Shown here: in pieces, positions 58,191 through 64,000 of the stretch
Numbering within the stretch: position 1 is the stretch's first letter
How the letters are laid out: every line of letters begins with the position of its first letter
Source of the DNA: Pycnococcus provasolii
Lineage: Eukaryota > Chlorophyta > Pseudoscourfieldiophyceae > Pseudoscourfieldiales
Length of the DNA: 64,000 bases
Direction: 5' to 3'
Assembly: GCA_049487715.1 (NCBI GenBank)
Contig: CP150549.1
Location: 682,001-746,000 of the forward strand
Program-made: the position numbers and the translations under genes
Notes under the pieces: generated by a model
What the model saw: only the letters and a program-made list of their open reading frames with translations
Database searches by the model: none
Told to the model about the DNA's origin: nothing

Positions 58191-61100
58191 TCAAAGGTCA
58201 GAGCGGCACGTGCGGCAAAACCACTCGCCCGTCGGTACCACACTCTGAGGTGGTTCCATGCACCCTATGTGACAACCTCGGTTGCACCCGTCGCACAGAA
58301 CGAGTTCGTGCTCGCGCCCGCCGTCTGCACAAACCTCGCACACCAGCTTGTTAAGCGCGGCAGTCAATTCTGGCGCTTGATCGGATCTCGGTGCGTGATG
58401 CGGTTTCGTGACTTGTTCCTTTATCACGTCGTCGAGCTTGCTCAGGCTTGTCGTAAGTAAGGTGTTCCCGCGAAGCAGCTTCCACTTGCCCTTCGTCTTC
58501 TTCAGCACGATCGCGTCGCCCTCGTCCCATGCGAGCGTCAGGCCATCGCCTCGGTGCATTCGTGTCGAGCTGACCTCCGTGACCACCCTCGTCTTGAGCG
58601 CACTCCATCCATCAGCCCCGAGCTGGAGATGCTTGCTGCCTTCATTCGCAGCTGCGGTATGCTCGACATCTGGCGTTTGATTTCGCGTGATCCTGAGTGG
58701 CTTTGACTCGTCCGTCTTGGCGACGCCGCCGAAGGCAGACGGATGCGACCTTTCCATCTGAGCGCGAATCGCGTCGTCGAGCTTGCTCAGGCCAGTCGTA
58801 AGTAAGGTGTTCCCGCGAAGCAGCTTCCACACTCCTGATTTCCACTTCTTCAGCACGATCGCGTCGCCCTCGTCCCATGCGAGCGTCAGGCCATCGCCTG
58901 GATACATGCGCGTCGAGCTGACCTCCGTGACCACCCTCGTCTTGAGCGCACTCCATCCATCAGCCCCGAGCTGGAGATGCTTGCTGTCTTCATTCGCGGC
59001 TGCGGTATGCTCGACATCTGGCGTTTGATTTCGCGTGATCCTGAGTGGCTTTGGCTCGTCCGTCTCGGCGGCGTCGACGCCGCCGAAGGCAGACGGATGA
59101 GACCTTTCCATCTGACCGCGAATCGCGTCGTCGAGCTTGCTCAGGCCAGTCGTAAGTAAGGTGTTCCCGCAAAGCAGCCGCCACACTCCTGACTTCCACT
59201 TCTTCAGCACGATCGCGTCGCCCTCGTCCCATGCGAGCGTCAGGCCATCGCCTGGATACATGCGCGTCGAGCTGACCTCCGTGACCACCCTCGTCTTGAG
59301 CGCACTCCATCCATCAGCCCCGAGCTGGAGATGCTTGCTGTCTTCATTCGCGACTGCGGGTTTTGGCTCGTCCATCTTGGCGACGCCGCCGAAGGCAGAC
59401 GGATGAGACCTTTCCATCTGACCGCGAATCGCGTCGTCGAGCTTGCTCAGGCCAGTCGTAAGTAAGGTGTTCCCGCGAAGCAGCTTCCACATTCCTGACT
59501 TCTACTTCTTCAGCACGATCGCGTCGCCCTCGTCCCATGCGAGCGTCAGGCCATCGCCTGGATACATTCGCGTCGAGCTGACCTCCGTGACCACCCTCGT
59601 CTTGAGCGCACTCCATCCATCAGCCCCGAGCTGGAGATGCTTGCTGTCTTCATTCGCGGCTGCGGTATGCTCGACATGAGCAAGCTCTTCATGGATTACG
59701 TCTACGTTGCCCTTCGCACATTGATTGATGGCATGTGCGCTATTCGCGTTGTCGACGCTGCAGATGAGAGCGACATCCTCCTTGCGCACATCCACGCTCT
59801 CCTTTGTGCCATCCAAGTCATACTCGATCGTGACTGCACATCTCACTTTGTTCACCTTAAGCACCTTCGCTGTGTACCACATGTCCTTCTGGGTACACGG
59901 TTCCTTCCAGAGGACCTCCACTCTGCTTCCAGGTACTACTAGGTCAGAAGTTGCCAGCATATCAGGGGCTATGAGAATGCCTCTCTTCGACGCTGACCGC
60001 ACGGCGACCTTGTGATGATATTGGTTCGCCACCATTGCCGTGCTGATCGTTTTGGTCTTCTTCTGAGAAGTGTTTGCTGCTGATGCAGGGGACATGGACG
60101 ATTTCCGCTTCCGCTGCAACACCTGCCGAGACGGCATATCATCGCCACAGGATTGTGTGGCGCCATTTTCAGGATATGCCGCCTGTGTCATCGTGGCGTC
60201 TGCATCATCATTGCGATGAACGAATCCGTGGTTTTCGTCCACGGGATCAGTATTCTCAGATTCAGGACACGCAACTTTCGGGCATGATGGCGACTGCAAA
60301 GCCACCTGAGCTGAGTGTGCTTCCGTATGAGTATCAAGATTGATAGCGAGAGTCTTATGGATGTGTGCCCAGCGAGGAATGCTCGCAACTCTTTGAAGAA
60401 GGTCGTCGACGTCAATCGAAGTTGCGGAGTTCGTTTTCTGCTGCGACAGCTGTGGCTGCGGTGATCCTGAGGATGGGTCGTCGGTCTTGTACCATTCGAG
60501 TAATAGCACCTTCGGTGATGATGGAGTTGGCGCAGGCAGATCTCCGTGCTTTGGCACTTCGATGGTGTCGTCCTTCTCACGTCGTTCTGTTTGCAAATCA
60601 TCGTCGTCTTCTGGAGGGGAATGTACCGTTCTCTGCTCAGTCTGCTGAGTCATTCGCGCCGTCGTAAGTTCCGCTCTTAGATGCGCAACCTCTCTCGCCA
60701 TTTCCTCAAAGCGCGATGTTAGCTGGGTGAAAGCATTTGCACTCGCGTTTTGCGCATGCTCTGCTTGCTCCCTCAGGTGAGATGCGAGCTCATCGCGTTT
60801 TTTCGACTCCTCGTATCCATGTCGTCCAAGCGCAAGGGCTGCTCCACGCCGTGCAGCCTCCGTTGTGATACGCTTCAGCGAAGCGAGCGACGCTTGCTGT
60901 GTTTGTTGCTGATGTTGTTGCGTTGCCGGAGCGGTGAGTCGGGGAGCAAGCCGCATGGTCGATGCACCAGCCCCCGCAGATTGCCCACCGTTGAAAGATT
61001 GCCGCAGTTGCGAAGCCGAGGTCGTGAGGGTCCTCGTGCCCGCTTCTGCCGCCGCTGCTGCCGCCGCTTCTCCACCAGCTTGTGATGCACGAATGAGCCA

Positions 61101-61916
61101 ACCACGATGATGATGATCAGCAGATGATATGGGCAAAGAAGTGGAGGGATGCTGCTGCTGCGTCTGGACGCCTCCCTGTGACTGTTCTGTCGTCCATGCG
61201 GTGTCGCGGTTTCCTGGAAGACGTGGCAGAGAATCAGAGTATGGCGGTGGCAGCGAATCGCCATCGAAGGTTCCTCCGGCGGCAGGAGGTGCGGGTGGCG
61301 GGAGCGGAGCTGCCATAGAGCCTAGGAAGTAGCGATTCTGCTGCTGCTGCTGCTGCTGCTGACTTCTTATGTCCAGCGTGTACTCGCCGTGATGAAACCC
61401 GCGCGCCTCCTGCGTTGAAGGAAGAGGCTGCACGTCACCTGCGTCGGCGCTTTGATTTTGCCGCTGCATTTCATGCGGAGACGGAGAGTCCGCAGATCCT
61501 TGGCGTTGCTGAAGCATTCGCAAGTACTGCGAGTGCGCCATTTCGACGAGTTTCGCACCTCGGCTATTCTGCGCCTGGGGCAGCCTATTATTATTGTGAA
61601 TATCTGTCGCTGCTGTGTTTCTTATCGTCGTTGGCGCGGCGAAGGTCCCCCAGTGGTGACCATTCGCTTGAGACTGAGACACGAAAGGTGCATGGTGCTG
61701 TTGTTGTTGTTGTGAAGCGAATACCGCCGGAACGAACGTGCTTCCGCTGTCTTGCGTGAAGGGTGCACGCTGTGAGTACGACAGCGGAGGAGGAGGGAGC
61801 GGTAGACTGTCGGCTGCCAAGCTGCGAGGATCTACCATGAAACCACCACTGTTGTTGTTGCCGAAGACGCAACCCCTCAGGTGCTGCTGCTGCTGCTGCG
61901 ACTCGTCCTCCGCCAT
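58191..61916 (-). CDS. Tudor-like/PHD-finger chromatin protein with four ~100-residue repeats; in-frame TAG at 59502-59504
   Basis: One frame runs from ATG 61916 to TGA 58191, interrupted by a single TAG. Order: Gln/Ser/Pro-rich disorder (about 450 residues), a coiled coil, then a Tudor/agenet-like barrel (VVPGSRVEVLWKEPCTQKDM, VRCAVTIEYDLDGTKESVDV). Next come four copies of a 102-118-residue unit containing LQLGADGWSALKTRVVTEVS, GDGLTLAWDEGDAIVLKK and LLRGNTLLTTGLSKLDDAI, and finally a C4HC3 PHD finger (CEVCADGGREHELVLCDGCN, HIGCMEPPQ, WFCRTC). PHD and Tudor modules read histone modifications, so a chromatin reader is likely. In repeat 1 a TGG (Trp) found in two other copies is TAG, which would truncate the protein at 804 residues before three repeats and the PHD. 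I do not recognise the repeated unit. ATG 59492 could restart translation. Confidence 0.8.
58505..59670 (-). repeat. Four tandem ~300-354-nt coding repeats
   Basis: Copies are anchored by GGCCATCGCC at 58541, 58889, 59243 and 59549 (spacings 348, 354 and 306 nt, all multiples of three). Copies 2-4 are nearly identical over long stretches; the copy next to the PHD finger is more diverged (KKTKGKWKLL). Confidence 0.95.
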
Positions 61917-62432
61917 TCGCTTCACGTCGTAGCGCGCGCGCCTCGCGCTGAAGAAAACGACAGATTGAATGGGCGAAAAACAGGTGGAGACCGATCTGCT
62001 TCGTGACTGACGTGACTCGTGACATCTGCTTTTGTTGGGGGAATCTGCCTTGGGGTTCGGGTTTTGAATTTTCGAATATTGTCCAGTTGGGCGACGGATT
62101 CGGGGGTCCGAGTTTTGAAGTCCCGTTCTTGTCGGCTGACACGACAGGCGACGCTTGGCAGCTCGCGCGTGCTTGACAGTCACTTTCGTCCAGGTGAGTG
62201 TCACATAAGAGTCAGTTGATTGATGCCGCCCATCGCATAGACGGATGCCGCATTTATGAATTAATTTTTAAAGGTGTTCGTGATTCGATGGGTTACACCA
62301 TTATTCATCTCAAAATTTATAGTCGCTTCTTCTCACTTTCTCAGCGAGCGAGCGCCCACATTTCATTCATCTCTGCCTAACCGTCGTATGACTGCACAAA
62401 GTGGTAATCATTATCGTTATCATCATTCATCA

Positions 62433-63839
62433 TCATCGCTCGCGAAACGAGCTTGCGAGCTTAGCGCTATTCAAATCCATCTTGTCGAGGCGTACTGTTC
62501 CGATGAGATGCTCCGGTAGCTCGTCTTCCTGACGACCTTCGAGAAGGAAGGCCAGGTCAGTCTGCAGTGCCCTTGTCGCGCCGCCGACAAGACCAACGAC
62601 GTGCGCCGCAATAGTGCTTGAAGCGATGTTGCACGCCACTTCGATGTACTCGCCCTTCATGCCCACGGAGTAGAATTGCTCAATCTTCCGCCCAAGGAGC
62701 GCAGGCTTCTGCGGAACAGCCTGACGCACGAGCCATGGACCACCAGAAATTTTTGGTATCAGTTTGAACATGGCATTTTGATCCTCCGTAAAGCCGCTCG
62801 CGAATCGTCGTAGAAGTCGCCCGACGGGATGGTGGTGGTGCACGGCAGTACTGCCTGGCCGAGGTTGGAAGTACAGCACTAGGGCCAGCCCAGGTGGAAC
62901 CATCAGGTACACCACGAACGTGAACTCCGAATCTGTGGGAACGCTGCGTTTGCGGTAGAGCCAGCTCCACGGCTGAGCGACTGCGGGCAGCTTGCTGTGG
63001 TCAGCACCATCCACCAGATCGGCGGCAACCAGTTCGAAGGCAGAGTCGCTTGACGAGAACGGAATCTTCACGCCGTCGGTGAGGTAGTCGCTACCGCGAA
63101 GATTCCACATTTCTGGCGACTCGCTGTACATGGAAGCTGGCAGACTGCTCTCGCACACAGTTTGATCGTCGCCAGTTGTAATTGGCTGCTGGTCTTCATC
63201 TGCTCTTGCCGCAAGTGCGTCCAATCGGTTGCATAGATCTCCTCGGGCTCGCGTCAGATCATCTTCGTCCTCGCACGCGGCGTTCCGTACCGCACGCTTC
63301 GCCATCCACGAATGACTCCTAATGAAGGCGCTTCCGAGCCTTTGAAAAGACGAGATGAGGCTGGACCCGCGCGTCACGTGACTACGAGCCGAGCGAAATG
63401 AACACGGCTCACTGTCCGTTTGACCATCATCGTCGATGTCCTCTCCCTCCTTCGCTTCGTCGTTGTTGTCCACCTGAAGAGGCATAGGCTGAGGAGCAGG
63501 TGCCACCCGTGCTCCAGAGCCGAAGCTCAGGGCAGAAGACAGCGTACGTGGCACGTCAATCAGCATGCTGCCCGTCGTAGCTGCGGCAGAAGCAACCGCA
63601 GATGCAGCGCTCGTCGTTCCCGACCAGACAGCGCCAGGGATTGCCATGAGACGCGCGCTCATGCTGCCTACCGCGTGCTCTCCAGTATTGGTGGTCGTTG
63701 TCGTCGTGACACCAGCGCCACCCTCCCCTATTTGACGATCGGCTTGATTGCTATCTTCTGCATCGCGGACACGACGACCTGGAGAGTCAGCCACGTCCGC
63801 ACGACGCCCAAAGCATCTAGGTAAGAAGAACGACGCCAT
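62433..63839 (-). CDS. EDR2 C-terminal (DUF1336) domain protein
   Basis: A 468-residue protein from the first ATG at 63839 (MASFFLPRCFGRRADVADSP); the frame is open upstream without ATG. The first half is Ala/Ser/Asp-rich. Residues about 245-460 form an EDR2_C domain: MWNLRGSDYLTDGVKIPFSS, SAFELVAADLV, FTFVVYLMVPPGLALVLYFQ, FKLIPKISGGPWLVRQAVPQ, KPALLGRKIEQFYSVGMKGE YIEV, VGLVGGATRALQTDLAFLLE and LPEHLIGTVRLDKMD near the end. In plants, ENHANCED DISEASE RESISTANCE 2 has PH and START domains before this one and acts in lipid-linked defence and cell death. Neither is visible here, as in many shorter algal relatives. Function is therefore only family-level (lipid or membrane-associated). Confidence 0.9.
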   Translation of the reverse strand: MASFFLPRCFGRRADVADSPGRRVRDAEDSNQADRQIGEGGAGVTTTTTTNTGEHAVGSMSARLMAIPGAVWSGTTSAASAVASAAATTGSMLIDVPRTLSSALSFGSGARVAPAPQPMPLQVDNNDEAKEGEDIDDDGQTDSEPCSFRSARSHVTRGSSLISSFQRLGSAFIRSHSWMAKRAVRNAACEDEDDLTRARGDLCNRLDALAARADEDQQPITTGDDQTVCESSLPASMYSESPEMWNLRGSDYLTDGVKIPFSSSDSAFELVAADLVDGADHSKLPAVAQPWSWLYRKRSVPTDSEFTFVVYLMVPPGLALVLYFQPRPGSTAVHHHHPVGRLLRRFASGFTEDQNAMFKLIPKISGGPWLVRQAVPQKPALLGRKIEQFYSVGMKGEYIEVACNIASSTIAAHVVGLVGGATRALQTDLAFLLEGRQEDELPEHLIGTVRLDKMDLNSAKLASSFRER

Positions 63840-64000
63840 CGTGAAATTGAATTTGCCAAAAAATACGTCGTACTGTATACAGCTTTTTGAATCATAAGCC
63901 CACACCCATGCTTTTAAAAAAGTTCGACTCAACCTCCCTCCCTTTTTTTCAACTTCTCCGGGTACTATGCAGCTACCGGGTATGGTGGGAGCGGGACTAT
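63840..64000. other. Upstream region of the EDR2-like gene, to window edge
   Basis: Includes CGTACTGTATAC near 63869, one more TACTGTA-type word. No coding sequence is supported in these 161 nt. Confidence 0.4.

Noticed and set aside
57882-58460. 192-residue plus-strand frame after XRN1
   Set aside because: Antisense to the PHD finger and without domain support.
1-64000. Stop codon reassignment as an explanation for the in-frame UGA and TAG
   Set aside because: Both codons terminate other clear genes in the window (for example TGA at 8966 and 4966, TAG at 19221 and 26074), so a global code change is not supported.
1-64000. CRISPR arrays, bacterial operons or prophage
   Set aside because: Spliceosomal introns, eukaryotic gene families and simple repeats show a eukaryotic nuclear locus; no regularly spaced identical repeats with unique spacers were seen.

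Overview
This is nuclear DNA of a small-genome photosynthetic eukaryote, most likely a green alga of prasinophyte type. The green-lineage evidence is a plastid phosphate-translocator tail, a plastid-targeted acetolactate synthase regulatory subunit with tandem ACT repeats, an HHL1-like thylakoid protein, a phytocyanin-like cupredoxin, a BTR1-like triple-KH protein and an EDR2 C-terminal domain protein. LZTFL1/BBS17 implies that the lineage makes, or recently made, cilia. I cannot name the species. About 32 genes lie in 64 kb. Most lack introns. The introns I can place have GT-AG ends and are roughly 90-390 nt long. Convergent neighbours are often only 30-160 nt apart.

Layout. 1-7.1 kb: end of a phosphate translocator, a CCX/NCLX-type cation/calcium exchanger, a coiled-coil protein and a BSD-domain protein with a long Pro-Glu minisatellite. 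7.7-12.7 kb: a secreted PAN-cyclophilin fusion, a DUF3253 gene with an in-frame UGA (candidate selenoprotein), an ArfGAP and a PP2A catalytic subunit. 13.5-21.8 kb: a giant low-complexity WW protein, a small basic protein and LZTFL1. 23.6-30.1 kb: a cyclin, an INO80C/Ies6-like protein, a CDK11-like kinase and RNA polymerase III subunit RPC3. 31-45.2 kb: a phytocyanin-like protein, a large coiled-coil protein, a small coiled-coil protein, the acetolactate synthase regulatory subunit, VPS2/CHMP2, HHL1, IMPACT, a membrane-anchored beta-sandwich protein and a triple-KH protein. 45.8-64 kb: ribosomal protein eL43, a second WW protein, a queuosine-precursor-transporter homologue, an unknown protein, a TPR cochaperone-like protein, an XRN1-type exonuclease, a Tudor/PHD repeat protein with an in-frame TAG, and an EDR2-like protein.

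Three window-wide patterns stand out. First, short telomere-like (TTAGGG)n tracts occur in at least ten upstream or divergent intergenic regions, usually 60-160 nt before a start codon, and in none of the convergent ones. Second, several genes are cut by single-base shifts that all have the same sign (one extra base). Third, the DUF3253 gene has UGA exactly where the family normally has its conserved Cys.

The genes are mostly housekeeping, and I see no operon-like system. Start codons were placed at the first in-frame ATG where a longer open frame began with a non-ATG codon.
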